This document shows, piece after piece, positions 46,385 through 57,571 of a stretch of 64,000 nt of DNA. Each line of letters begins with the position of its first letter. Position 1 is the first letter of the stretch. The DNA is from Pieris napi (lineage: Eukaryota > Arthropoda > Insecta > Lepidoptera > Pieridae). Made by a program: the position numbers and the translations under genes. Below the pieces are notes generated by a model. That model was not told the DNA's origin and ran no database searches. It saw only the letters and a list, made by a program, of their open reading frames with translations. The stretch spans positions 2,569,501 to 2,633,500 of the forward strand of contig NC_062242.1 in assembly GCF_905475465.1 (NCBI RefSeq). Reading direction: 5' to 3'.

Positions 46385-47659
46385 AGCGATATTTCATTTC
46401 AACGACAAAATTTTACCATTGAGTTTGATTTTGTTTAGAAAACATAACTGTTATGGTATTTAAAAAAAATGCACACGCATTATATGTATTAATTGGCAGA
46501 ACAGGTCAGAAATCCTAAATTTCCAACTTCCTTTTTCTTAAACAACATACAATAACTTTTATTAAATAAAAAGTATTTTTAAAGAAAATAAATTAATATT
46601 TGAAAGCCTTGAACTATTTTGCATAATCAATAATTCAAAACTTACAAGTGACGATAAAATAGAGATATTGCACCGGATAATATTTTCAGGAAATGGAACG
46701 GAATAAATAAATTCCGCAGCAAAAGTTTAGTGAAACAATTCTCCGCGGTCGCTGACCAGTGAACAGCGCCATCTACATGCAATACCCGAAGGAGTCGGAG
46801 CATCGTTTACATCTGTACAGAGCACACATATTTTATCCTAGCTAGTGATGTGCTTTTTCGATGGTACAATGCGAATTGGAAATATGATGCCGTGTAAAAA
46901 ATAAAATAAAAATAGCCTGTATTCGAGTACTACATAATGAGGATTACATTAAGAAATAAAATAAAATGGTTTATATTTATTTTATTTATAAGAAGTAATA
47001 TCACTTATTCCACGTCATTAAATTTATATCGGTAGACATCCATACTCATCGGCAAAAGACAGAGGGTGTAGGCCGAGAGAAAAAGCCGGCGTAAAAAACT
47101 CTCGGTTCTCTTTTAACATATCAAATCAAGTCCAAATCATTATACAAAATATTAGTACACTTCGCTAGCATTCTCCAATCTTCCCTTTTATTCAATTTCC
47201 TCAGGTTTCTACTGGGCGTCTTCTATTTTTTTTTGTTGATATACCGAGTAGCTATATAATATTGTTATCGTAAATATCGATTCCTCTCCCATCACTATAT
47301 CAGTGAGACTCCGCTATTTCAGCTGTCAAGGCGCGGTTCCGTCTTGACGTGACCATATATCCACTGAATATCCACTTCAATCTTATAACAGTCTTGTTTT
47401 ATTCCATTCAACTGATACGAGAAATAAAAGTTGGCCTTTTGTCAACAGTTTATTGTTTAGAACTTGACTTTGGATATATTGTTACTATCTTTCGATAATA
47501 TTTAGTATAAATTTGAATAAATATTCTTCAAATATTCCAATTAAATATAGTATTTACGATCAGAAGGGTATTTAATTGAGAAACAAATGAATAGAAGAAG
47601 ATCTATATGTCCGTTACTTCCAAGGATCGGAATGGAAAAAGAAAACAGCTCTCCTGTTT
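46385..47659. other. Unassigned stretch
   Basis: A possible repeat block at 47,050-47,110 (AAAAAGCCGGCGTAAAAAAC, CTCTCGGTTCTCTTTTA) reminds me of a LINE tail. Nothing else supported. Confidence 0.35.
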
Positions 47660-47666
47660 TCTCTTT
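47660..47666. repeat. Target-site duplication of the gypsy element, left
   Basis: TCTCTTT here and at 51,897-51,903. Microhomology with the LTR edges means the true duplication could be 4 to 7 bp. Confidence 0.75.
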
Positions 47667-47853
47667 AGTGTTTGAGGTACACTAAATGAAAACCGTAGTA
47701 GAATTCACTAGCTTTATTGTCCTCTGACTTACATGGCGGTTATAGGGCGACTGACTGATCCACGTGCAAGTGGAATTACGAAATATTGATGCGTAGACAA
47801 TATTACAAATACAATTGCGAAATATCTATATATACAATAATCACACCTCTACA
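47667..47853 (-). repeat. 3' LTR of the gypsy element
   Basis: 187 bp; reads TGTAGAGGTGTG at its 5' edge and CTCAAACACT at its 3' edge on the minus strand. No difference from 51,710-51,896 was found by eye. Confidence 0.9.
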
Positions 47854-47855
47854 TA

Positions 47856-47868
47856 CACCCCCTTCTTA
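47856..47868 (-). other. Polypurine tract
   Basis: The minus strand reads AAGAAGGGGGTGT just before the 3' LTR, in the position for plus-strand DNA priming. Confidence 0.65.
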
Positions 47869-48081
47869 AAAAAAAAATGAGTAGATACATATAAACACAA
47901 AAAAAAAATTACTACTGAAACTTTTAAATAAAACTATGACAAAGTGTAAATGTTATAACTATATACGTAGTATAAATGAATTCTATATTTTTATTTTAAA
48001 TCTAAATACAATTGGTTTTGCAATTAGCTGAACAATCGCTGAAATTGCAATTCCCTACTTACTAAGTATGTTGCTTACAAA

Positions 48082-49269
48082 TCAAAACATAAACCTAACG
48101 GGTTGCTTAACACTTCTACCACTACGTGTAGTTTTTAAAGGTTCATTAACCTGCTTATGCTGATCTAAGTTTCCGCTAACCTGATTGCTATTAAACTCAT
48201 CTAGTATATACGCTGGCTTTACACGGTCTATTGAAACATAAGAAATTTTATCATTTATCAGAATCTTAAAATTCTTTTTATTCCTTTCCAATACCTTGTA
48301 GGGTCCGCAATAAGGTGGTACTAAAGGTTTCCGTACTGCGTCTATTCTCAAGAAAACATGTGAACAGGAACTTAAATCAGCATGTACAAACATATTTTTA
48401 TTATTACAATCTCTAGGTTTAGGTTTAATACTATTTAAAATATCTCTCAATCTAATTATGTACGCTTGCGGATTCTCTATTTTGCTAATAGTATCGCTAC
48501 AAAATTCACCAGGTAAACGTAAACAATGACCTAGAGTGAATTCCGCTGCGCTTATGTAACCGCTGTCCGCCTGACACGCTGCTCGCAGTCCTAGCATCAC
48601 CGTAGGTAATTCTGCGAACCAAGCTGCGTTATTATTTAACCTCGCCATCAATGCCGCTTTTAAAGACCTATGCCATCTTTCTATTTTACCATTTGCCTGC
48701 GGATGATAAGGGCTAGTACGTGTTTTACGAATGCCTAATATTTTCATTAAATCTACGAATAAATCGCTCTCAAACTGCCGGCCTTGGTCTGACGTCAGGA
48801 AAATTGGACAACCGTACCTACAGATCCAGTTATCATAAACTGCTTTTGCAACAGTCTCAGCCGTCATATCTGTAACTGGACAAATCTCAGGCCATCGTGT
48901 ACGCCGATCTATCATCGTCACGCAGTACCGATAGCCATGTTCCGTCACGGGTAGTGGTCCTATTAAATCGATATGCAAATGTGCAAAACGGTCGCCTTCC
49001 TCGAAAGTACCTAACTTAGACACCGTGTGTCGCACTATTTTACTTTTTTGACATTGAATACATGTCTTTGCCCAAATCCCTATATCCTTGTTCATATTTG
49101 GCCAAAATGCTTTTTTACATATTAGTGTTCGCGATCCCTTTACCCCTGGATGCGCTAACCCATGGAAATAATCAAATATAGACTTTCTAAACTCTTTCGG
49201 AATGTATGGCCTAATATTTTTAGTAGACGTTTCGCAATAAATCAAATCATCGGAATTATTTAAGTTCAT
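48082..49269 (-). pseudogene. Integrase part of Pol (intact domain, detached frame)
   Basis: 395 codons. The N-terminal zinc-binding HHCC is present (H36, H40, C70, C73 in FHGLAH and CIQCQ). The catalytic core has D101 (HIDLIGP), D161 (TSDQGRQFES) and E197 (GKIERWH), giving the D,D-35-E spacing of Ty3/gypsy and retroviral integrases. A C-terminal GPYKVL segment matches the GPY/F module, and the end is basic (TTRSGRSVKQP). No chromodomain. The frame starts at an ATGA overlap with the upstream Pol frame (49,266-49,269), so integrase is one frame away from the rest of Pol. In an intact relative I would expect one continuous Pol. It acts in the nucleus to insert the cDNA; the domain itself looks unbroken. 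Confidence 0.85.
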
Positions 49270-50285
49270 TGTTTCAATTGTATGCTACTAGCGGTACTTG
49301 TACTCAATAAATTTGCTAACTCAGCGTCATCGGCCTGCGCATGGGCAATGTCTACGTATTGTATCGGGTTCGGACATGTTATCTCTTCTATCCTCGACAA
49401 TGCGTCCGCAACTGCGTTCTCACTACCTATTACGTGTTGGATGTTATTTGTAAATTCGCTAATAAATAACAGCTGTCGCGCCCTTCTAGGTAATTCTTTA
49501 TTTGAGTTTAACTTACTAAATGCGAATGTTAACGGTTTATGGTCTGTATACACCGTAAAATTCCTACCTTCTATTAAGTCCCTAAAATAAACGATGCCTG
49601 AGTAAATCGCCAAAAGTTCCTTGTCATATGTGCAGTACTTCTTTTGGGATTCCGTAAGCCTTTTTGAAAAGTATCCTAGTGGTCTCCAAGTATTGTTTTC
49701 CTTTTGTTGTAACACCGAGCCGATACTGAAATCGGATGCGTCGGTCATTAAAGCTAATTCTGCGTTTGCAATCGGATGCGATAAAGTAGCGGCGTTTTTT
49801 AAATTCTCCTTACACAAATCAAATGCCCTACTAGCCTCGTCTGTCCACTGTATCTTACGCTTATCGTTCTTTTTTGCTCCATGTAAATACCTATCTAACG
49901 TTCCCTGTACTTTCGCGGCGTTCGGTATGTGATTTCTATAGAAGTTTAACATGCCGAGAAACCTGCGAAGGTCCACAATAGTTTCTGGCTTCGGGTACAT
50001 TTCGATAGCTTGAACTTTGTCGTGTAACGGACTAATACCTTTTTCTGAGACCTCGTATCCTAAAAAATCTATTTTTGTTTGACCAAAAACACATTTTCCT
50101 AAGTTAATTGACATACTGTATTTACTGAAACGCTCGAACAATAGTCGCAAATGTTTTTGATGTATTAACTCGTTATCCGATCCAATGATGACGTCATCAA
50201 GGTACCCGAATACATATGATTCTCCGGTTATATTCTTATCATCTAAACTATTCAAATGTTCTATGCCAGCTAATATCGTACTATT
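49266..50285 (-). pseudogene. Reverse transcriptase C half and RNase H of Pol
   Basis: Continues in the same frame as the upstream Pol segment after a single TAA at 50,288-50,286. The first conventional long run counts from a TTG at 50,255. From there: YLDD polymerase active site at residues 18-21, the connection region (FLGYEVSEKGISP, RRFLGMLNFYR), then RNase H with D172 (LMTDASDFSIG), E213 (YDKELLAI) and D238 (VYTDHKPL), then the HVIGSENAVADALSR box that links to integrase. It ends at TGA overlapping the integrase frame. The stop falls just after the TFQR motif, within the polymerase domain. Read-through or trans-complementation would be needed for function. All key catalytic residues I can see are kept. 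Confidence 0.85.
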
Positions 50286-51548
50286 TTACCTTTGGAATGT
50301 TTGTGCTGCATTACGCAGTCCAAACGTCATCCTTGGGAACTCAAAAAGTCCGAATGGGGTAATAATCGCTGTCTTTTCAATATCTTCCGGCCTAACTTTT
50401 ATAACATGATACGCTCGACAAATATCAATTTTTGAAAAAACTTTTTTGTTATGTAAACCATAGGTAAAGTCCTGAACTCTGGGAATCGGGTAACGGTCCG
50501 GTTTTGTAATTGCATTAAGCATTCTATAGTCCCCGCAAGGTCGAATTTCACCGTTCTTTTTAGGCACTACATGTAGTGGACTGGCCCACGGACTACTCGA
50601 TGGTCTGCATATCCCTAACTCCTGCATCAGCTGAAATTCTTTTTTAACTAAATCGTACCTGTGCGGTGGCAGCTTCCTTGCACGCGTATACACTGGAGGG
50701 CCTGTTGTCTCAATATGGTGATAGACAGAATGCTCTGGCACTTCCTTAAAAATAGGTGGACGCGTGATTTCCTTGAATTGCTCAAGTAATTCCGCGTACG
50801 GCTGGCTACTACTAATAGACTTCACCGCTCCTAGCGAGTTTACACTCTTTGTTCCACAAACGTACAAATTAGTAACTAGGTCGACTAATCTATTATTATA
50901 TAAATCAACGGATAATCTAAAATTTCTTAAAAAATCTGCCCCAATTATTGGTTGCTTAACATCGCACACTATGAACGGCCATTTTAAATCTCTCCTAAGA
51001 CCAAAAGTTATTGTTAAATAACATATGCCGTATGTTTTTATCTCGCTGTCATTAGCCGCGTATAATTTAAAATCGCAATGAATTAGTGTGCGTTGTTTAA
51101 CACACCATTTCGGGATTACAGAAATATTAGCTCCTGTGTCTATCAGGAAAGTAAACTTAGATAAACTATCCCTAACTAACAAACGGTGATTACTAGATAC
51201 CTGTCCCTCAGTACATCCGTCCACCGCCTGCGGATATACTGGTTCTAGTTTCCCGCGCCGCTGTCTGTCTTTACGCCAGGCACAAGGTTCCTCGCACCTC
51301 CTCGCGTTCTTCCTCCACCGGAAATGAAACCTGCAGAGCCACTCTGGATCCCCTGGAGTCCTTCTTTTGTGCGACGCGGACCTGCTCCTGTAGCTTTGGT
51401 GGCCGCGACTCCTGGGACGTCCTTGATCTTGTTCCTCGCTGCGGAGTGCCGCAACTTCTAGCATGAGCTTGTTTATTTGCTGCATGAGCCCCGTAATTGT
51501 GTCTGCTACAGCAGGCATCTGTGGTGCTGCTGATGATGCTCCGGCCAT
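50286..51548 (-). pseudogene. Truncated Gag, protease and N half of reverse transcriptase
   Basis: 420 codons from ATG at 51,548. Residues 15-40 look like the helical segment before a Gag nucleocapsid. 45-65 are Arg/Ser-rich. The zinc-binding box is C72, H75, C85, C89 (CHCC, not the usual CCHC). Protease has DTGA at 137-140 and an ISVIP follow-on. Reverse transcriptase starts near 270 (HHIETTGPPVYTRARKLPP) and includes WASPLHVVPKKNGEIRPCGD, YPIPRVQDF, FSKIDICRAYH (first catalytic Asp) and FEFPRMTFGLRNAAQTFQR, where a TAA stops it. A normal Gag would add some 200-300 residues of matrix/capsid upstream, but only about 140 bp separate the ATG from the primer site, so capsid has been deleted. Confidence 0.85.
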
Positions 51549-51686
51549 GGCTGCGATTTCGCCGTTGTTGTGTTTTTTGTATACTTGCGCGACAAATTTT
51601 TACATATTTTTGTGAGTCGCCCCGCCCTATTCTTATTTTCTCTTTTATTCCTTTGGATCACATTGAATCACGTCGGGCCGCCCGCG

Positions 51687-51705
51687 GATCACGTCGGGGT
51701 CACCA
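51687..51705 (-). other. Primer binding site, tRNA-Trp
   Basis: The minus strand TGGTGACCCCGACGTGATC is the complement of the 3' end of animal tRNA-Trp including CCA, the same 18-nt site used by Rous sarcoma virus and CsRn1-clade elements. It lies 4 nt inside the 5' LTR. Confidence 0.85.
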
Positions 51706-51709
51706 GTTT

Positions 51710-51896
51710 AGTGTTTGAGGTACACTAAATGAAAACCGTAGTAGAATTCACTAGCTTTATTGTCCTCTGACTTACATGGCGGTTATAGGGCGACTGACTG
51801 ATCCACGTGCAAGTGGAATTACGAAATATTGATGCGTAGACAATATTACAAATACAATTGCGAAATATCTATATATACAATAATCACACCTCTACA
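51710..51896 (-). repeat. 5' LTR of the gypsy element
   Basis: 187 bp, collinear with 47,667-47,853 at an offset of 4,043. It should hold the element's promoter; no distinct TATA box was assigned. Confidence 0.9.
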
Positions 51897-51903
51897 TCTC
51901 TTT
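51897..51903. repeat. Target-site duplication of the gypsy element, right
   Basis: TCTCTTT, matching 47,660-47,666. Confidence 0.75.
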
Positions 51904-51954
51904 CGTATCTGCACGCAGACGCACGTCTCAAAGTGACATCATCATCATCATCAG

Positions 51955-52089
51955 AAAAGGTGGGAGCTTGTAGATTATTGTTTATCAGAATGCCAATCAT
52001 AAAATGACTGCTTCACGACTGATTTGAGAGCGACCGCCGATGCGAAAACCGCTGTGTGAGTTCGAAAAGCGAATTACAGAATCGCAGGG
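51955..52089. mobile_element. MITE family M, half copy
   Basis: Begins AAAGGTGGGAGCTTGTAG and TTATTGTTTA, the inverse of the core found at 18,805-18,833. One arm follows: CAGAATGCCAATC, CGACTGATTTGAGAGCGACC, TTACAGAATCGCAGGG. Confidence 0.65.
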
Positions 52090-52125
52090 TTGCACTGCAA
52101 AAATTACATCCGATATTAAAAAATA

Positions 52126-52370
52126 ATAAATCAGTGACGCTACACAACCTAGCCGTCAGATTTCTGTGTCTGTTTCATGTTTATCATCTAATAGGCAAGT
52201 AGGTAATCAGACCCCTGTGCCTGACATACACCGTCGACTTTTTAGGTCTAAGGCAAGCCTTTCGATGTTTTCCTTCCCCGTTTCAGCAAATGTTAATATG
52301 CACATAGATATAAAGTCCATTGGTCCCCAGGCATTAGAGTAGGACGCTGAAGCTACTAGGCCAACACTGC
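52126..52370 (-). mobile_element. tRNA-derived SINE, family 2 (minus)
   Basis: Reverse reading AATCAGTGACGCTACAC, GTCAGATTTCTGTGTCTGTT, CTGACATACACCGTCGAC and the A-box end GAAGCTACTAGGCCAACACT. The B-box segment is deleted. Confidence 0.75.
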
Positions 52371-54350
52371 TTCTGCTCCAACAATAGGAATATAAAACCA
52401 CGTCACCGATGTTCACCAACATAGTGTGTATGAATTATGGAAAATAACGCTTCTTAGCTTTTATAGGAAGCAAATTTATTTTACATATATTGCTAACTAT
52501 AAACTGTGTACTAATATTAATTTAGTATAAATTCGAATTAACCGTCAACATTTTCCTCTCGATAAGTGAAATTTCTGCACTCCCGATGCAAAATTTATTT
52601 ATCGCTCCACTGTTAGCACTTTAAAACTCCAATTAGTCCTCAATATTCGCTTATAAAATTCGATTCCACGCAAAATAAGTACCCAATATTACGGTAAATT
52701 GTGATTTAAAAATTCCCCGTTTCCTCAAGATGTCGTATGTTCTGTGACAGGCGACATGCTTCGACTTACGTGGCGTTCAAATATTTATGTAAGAGGTCGA
52801 GAGACATACAGATACGTAGAGCGCAAAACTTTTCTCATCTATAACTTAAAGAATAATGCACATTTGATATATTATTCCAAGCTGGAATCAGCTGCCATTG
52901 TCATTATAATTGAATAACATCAAAGTTACTTCAAAACCGTGAGGTGGTTTATTTGAATTGTCAATGTTGCTAGATCTATAAATTAACATACTATTTGATA
53001 GTCTGTAGTAGTAGTAACTTCAGTTAGTTATAATGACATTGGCAACTGGCTCTACGGCCATTGCTCCGATGCTTATACTTACACTATGCTAATCCTTTTA
53101 TGTATACCGTATCCTAACTATTATTAATATTAATTTACAGATATATAAAGTCATTTCTTACTATAGAACCACATTCACTGTTTACCATACAATCGCTATC
53201 ACTGAAAAGGTTTTTTTTACGGAAATCTTTAATAATATTATATAATATGATTTTATTACGTAGCCTACCTTTTTAGGAGCATAACATATGGAACGTTTTT
53301 CTATGCTACCCGTAGACTCTCTTCGCGTTTCTAGAATAAAAACTGATTCTGAGGCTTTCTCAAATTTTGCTCTCCATAAAAGCCTTTTATAAAAAATAAA
53401 TAAAATAATTGTAGGAATTGGTCCAGCCGTCTTCTTTATTTTTACACCTAGCAATATATTTGCGATTTTATTTATTAAGATATATTTTTAATGCATGAAA
53501 TATTAATCAGGCTTTCATTGAACAATTAGACATTAATCAAATAAAACTAATTACAGTTTAACGATATAGGTCTACTTTAAGATTTTTTCAGAATTTAATT
53601 ATTGTTTTATCTCACAACATAAAGTTAATTATAATAAAAAAAACTTACGTACGCCATATTTAAGGACCGTATGTTCACAAGTAGCAGATACATAAGACGA
53701 CACCGCAATCTGCCACCGCCCAGAGGTTCTGTTAAAGAGCCGATCATCCGCCGACCTCCCCATTTCACTCCACGTTATATCGAACTCAGATTAGAGTTAT
53801 TTGAGATTTTCATTTTATCAGCGTATAATTTGATTGGAGCTTATGCGTCTTATTGGTCGGATAAATTATTCCACTTTTCGAGCTTGAATTCACGCTTTGC
53901 TTATAAATGATTTCATGTTTATATATGGGATTGAATACTTTTGCACTTCTTTTATTTATATTTATCAAGTAATAAAGATGTTTATTTTATTTAAATTAGC
54001 TTATTTTATCTTATCTTTCGTTTCTACGTTGCAATTATAATTATATATTATATACTGTTAGCGGACCTACAGACGTTGTCTTGTACATATCACCGAAATA
54101 TAACAAAATCCGCAAGTTTTTAACATTATAGGAAATTTATAAAATTTCGTAGGATTTTTAACGAAAGAAATTTTTTATTATTTTACGCCCACATTTTCGC
54201 AAATCCTACGAAACTTAATAACAAAATCAGCGAGCTTATAAGTTTAAATTTCCTAGCAAATGTATAAACTTAGTGATTTTGTTATCTTCCGGTGTCATAA
54301 ACACGTCAAAAAAAATGTAATTGTAAATTTTGATTTTCAAAAGTGCCTTC
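52371..54350. other. Mostly unassigned; weak exon-like pieces
   Basis: Two minus-strand pieces bounded by splice-like signals lie at 53,763-53,649 and 53,383-53,269 (see findings); their phases do not join directly. A block at 54,058-54,290 with GTTAGCGGACCTACAGACGT may be an old DNA-transposon end. Nothing else supported. Confidence 0.3.
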
Positions 54351-54353
54351 TTA

Positions 54354-56645
54354 TAGTCTAGTCGACAAGTTGAAAATGGAACAAAATAGAGATACTACTC
54401 TTAAAATTATCTGCGATAGCTCATTGGATCCGGAATGACGTCTAGAAAAATGTGCTAAAAGCGTGTATTAGCACATAAAAAATTGCAAAAGTTATAGACC
54501 ATTAAAGATGAAAAAATAATGGAATTTAGTTTTTTGCCAATATTTAATAAACTATTAATATTTAAGAAATTTCAAATAAAGATTCTGAAAGAGGAGGAAA
54601 TTTCTAATAAAAAACTCCTGACTCCCAGAACTCTATCTCCATTATTTATAATGTTAATTTAACGCTGAAAATAGGTCTGCGGTTGACTTTTTTAGGATTC
54701 GCGCGTGGCGTCAAAAGCGACTACAGCACATTAATTAATTTATTTAAGGTATTGAATATTTTTTTTTAAATTTGAAAAAATTATGGTGTGTTCTGAACAC
54801 TATAATTAATTTATTCCCGCTGAAAATTTTACTTAAAGTTAATTTTTCAACAAGTTAAATAATTGTTAACTAACGAAATTTTCTCGAACGACCGTCTTAA
54901 TTGTAAGTGAAAAAAAATGTTTAAATAATGGTCGTAAAAATATTTCGCTTCGTAGAGCCTTTCTTACATACATACTTAACAAGATCGTGCCATAAAAGTT
55001 AAAAAAATATTTATACTTTGTTTATAACAATTTTTTTACTTAAACAAAAACTTAAAAATCCATGTAATGATGTTAAAAAAATTTTTTTTTTCTAAATCAT
55101 CATATAATCGTTTTTTTATTAATACAAGATATTTATTGATTTGCAAAAAAAAAATTCCCGCCATTTGTTGATAATTTTTTTTTTAACAAATTGATTAAAT
55201 CAATATTTTTTTTAAAAAATGTAACACAACTTTATTACATTAAAAATTTTATGATTTTTAAAAAAATTTTTTTCCTTAATAACAATTTTTAATTGTTTAT
55301 AATCGTTTTTTTTAATTTTCTATTGTTTAAATAATTAGTTAAGAAATTTTTTTTTTCCTAAAAATCATAATTGACAGTCTTCTATAAAGTATAGAATTTT
55401 TTTTTTTAATTTTAAATAAAAGTAATATTCATGATAATCAAAAAATTTACAAAAAAAAATTTTCTATACTTTGTTATATATGGTTGTTTTTGTTAATTTT
55501 AGAAGTTTTAGAAAAAAAATAAACAAAAGTTGAATATTTGTTTATAACAAATTGGTAAGTTAATAAACAATAGAATTGTTGATTAAAAAAAATTTTTTTT
55601 CTGTTACTTTATAGAAGACTGTCAATTATGATTTTTAGGAAAAAAAAAATTTCTTAACTAATTATTTAAACAATAGAAAATTAAAAAAAACGATTATAAA
55701 CAATTAAAAATTGTTATTAAGGAAAAAATTTTTTTTTAAAAATCATAAAATTTTTAATGTAATAAAGTTGTGTTAAATTTTTTAAAAAAAATATTGATTT
55801 AATCAATTTGTTAAAAAAAAAAATTATCAACAAATGGCGGGAATTTTTTTTTTGCAAATCAATAAATATCTTGTATTAATAAAAAAACGATTATATGATG
55901 ATTTAGAAAAAAAAAATTTTTTTTAACATCATTACATGGATTTTTAAGTTTTTGTTTAAGTAAAAAAATTGTTATAAACAAAGTATAAATATTTTTTTAA
56001 CTTTTATGGCACGATCTTGTTAAGTATGTATGTAAGAAAGGCTCTACGAAGCGAAATATTTTTACGACCATTATTTAAACATTTTTTTTCACTTACAATT
56101 AAGACGGTCGTTCGAGAAAATTTCGTTAGTTAACAATTATTTAACTTGTTGAAAAATTAACTTTAAGTAAAATTTTCAACGGGAATAAATTAATTATAGT
56201 GTTCAGAACACAACATAATTTTTTCAAATTTAAAAAAAAATATTCAATACCTTAAATAAATTAATTAATGTGCTGTAGTAGCTTTTGACGCCACGCGCGA
56301 ATCCTAAAAAAGTCAACCGCAGACCTATTTTCAGCGTTAAATTAACATTATAAATAATGGAGATAGAGTTCTGGGAGTCAGAAGTTTTTTATTAGAAATT
56401 TCCTCCTCTTTCAGAATCTTTATTTGAAATTTCTTAAATATTAATAGTTTATTAAATATTGGCAAAAAACTAAATGCCATTATTTTTTCATCTTTAATGG
56501 TCTATAACTTTTGCAATTTTTTATGTGCTAATACACGCTTTTAGCACATTTTTCTAGACGTCATTCCGGATCCAATGAGCTATCGCACATAATTTTAAGA
56601 GTAGTATCTCTATTTTGTTCCATTTTCAACTTGTCGACTAGACTA
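54354..56645. mobile_element. 2.3-kb palindromic foldback element with TTA duplication
   Basis: Left arm 54,354-about 55,394 and right arm about 55,605-56,645 are inverted copies with only scattered differences; the spacer is about 210 bp. The outer end is TAGTCTAGTCGACAAGTTG, mirrored at the right. TTA precedes the left end (54,351-54,353) and follows the right (56,646-56,648), as expected for a 3-bp duplication such as the TWA of PIF/Harbinger. Each arm begins with a tiny frame, MEQNRDTTLKI(I/M)CDSSLDPE, then turns into very A/T-rich sequence with long poly-A and poly-T runs. No transposase. The right flank runs into a LINE-C 3' end (GAAATAAATGACTTGACTTG), so the element may have inserted into an older LINE tail. 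Confidence 0.75.
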
Positions 56646-56683
56646 TTAATAGATTTTTGAAATAAATGACTTGACTTGAGTAC

Positions 56684-57568
56684 ATAAATATAATAAGAAG
56701 ATATCCTTATTATCAATAAATATAATAATATAAATAAAATCATACTAGCAAAGTGTAGACTTTTCTTCCTACGATGAATGCTACGCGTGTTACACGTAGC
56801 ATTGTTCGTAGAACATAACATTCGACTTCTAAGCACTACGCAAACACAAGAGCCATGTGCCACCATAGTGCGCATGAACTTATATCGCTCAAGAAGTCGC
56901 GGTAATAACATAAAATTCCAACTATATGTAATGTATTCACATTACGTATTTGTGTATCATATTAACAATCTTAAATCCTTTTTAACTTGCAGTCTTCATA
57001 TTTAATTGATGTAGTAGGTTTGAAGATAATTACTTATAACTTCATTTGAAGTTTTCTCAATGTATTTATATACAACATTGCGACTTATATCAATAAGTAG
57101 AATATACAATATTTTATGTCTATACATTAAATATTAATATGTTATAATATCAGTAAATATTTCAAGTATTTCCCTATAAATTTAGTTTGTAATGATATTA
57201 TAAATGGTATAATTCTGATCAAAGTGAAATACTTACTAAAGGTTACATTAGTCCTAGTATTCCGACTTATAACTCGGTAAAGGTAGCGGTGATATTTCTT
57301 ATTTAACCTTAATAGGATTAGGATTACTGAGGTTTTCAAAACGCCACTAAAGTAACAACTCACACACAACCCACACACATTCTTACTCTTATATTTTAAA
57401 TTGATATAAATAATAAATAATAAAAACTTTATTCATGACACATAGGTTGTGACAAAATTCATATATCGCTAGCCCCTACTAGGGAGTCCCTGTATTGTGG
57501 GTAACTAGATAACAATTAGTCAGTGGTATATGTTACGTGTTTAAACAGTTTTTTAAGAAAAACTAGGC
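56684..57568. other. Unassigned stretch
   Basis: A short CTACGCGTGTTACACGTAGC self-complement lies at 56,780-56,799. Nothing else supported. Confidence 0.4.
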
Positions 57569-57571
57569 TTA

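Larger units (their letters stand above)
47667..51896 (-). mobile_element. Ty3/gypsy LTR retrotransposon, CsRn1/Kabuki type, defective
   Basis: A 4,230-bp insertion bounded by 187-bp LTRs that read identically to me, with a target duplication. Order on the minus strand: LTR, tRNA-Trp primer site, shortened Gag, protease, reverse transcriptase, RNase H, integrase, purine tract, LTR. The tRNA-Trp primer site and the C-x2-H-x9-C-x3-C Gag box are features of the CsRn1 clade (CsRn1, Boudicca, silkworm Kabuki). There is no room for a capsid domain between leader and Gag box. The coding region is cut by one in-frame stop and one frameshift. Matching LTRs mean recent insertion, so this copy probably moved using proteins from a complete relative. 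Confidence 0.9.

Noticed and set aside
49282..51021. Several plus-strand frames of 70-103 codons
   Set aside because: All lie antisense to the gypsy Pol coding sequence and have no independent similarity.
55070..55960. Long poly-A/poly-T runs as sequencing error or origin of replication
   Set aside because: The runs are mirrored between the two arms of the palindrome, so they belong to the element; no origin evidence.
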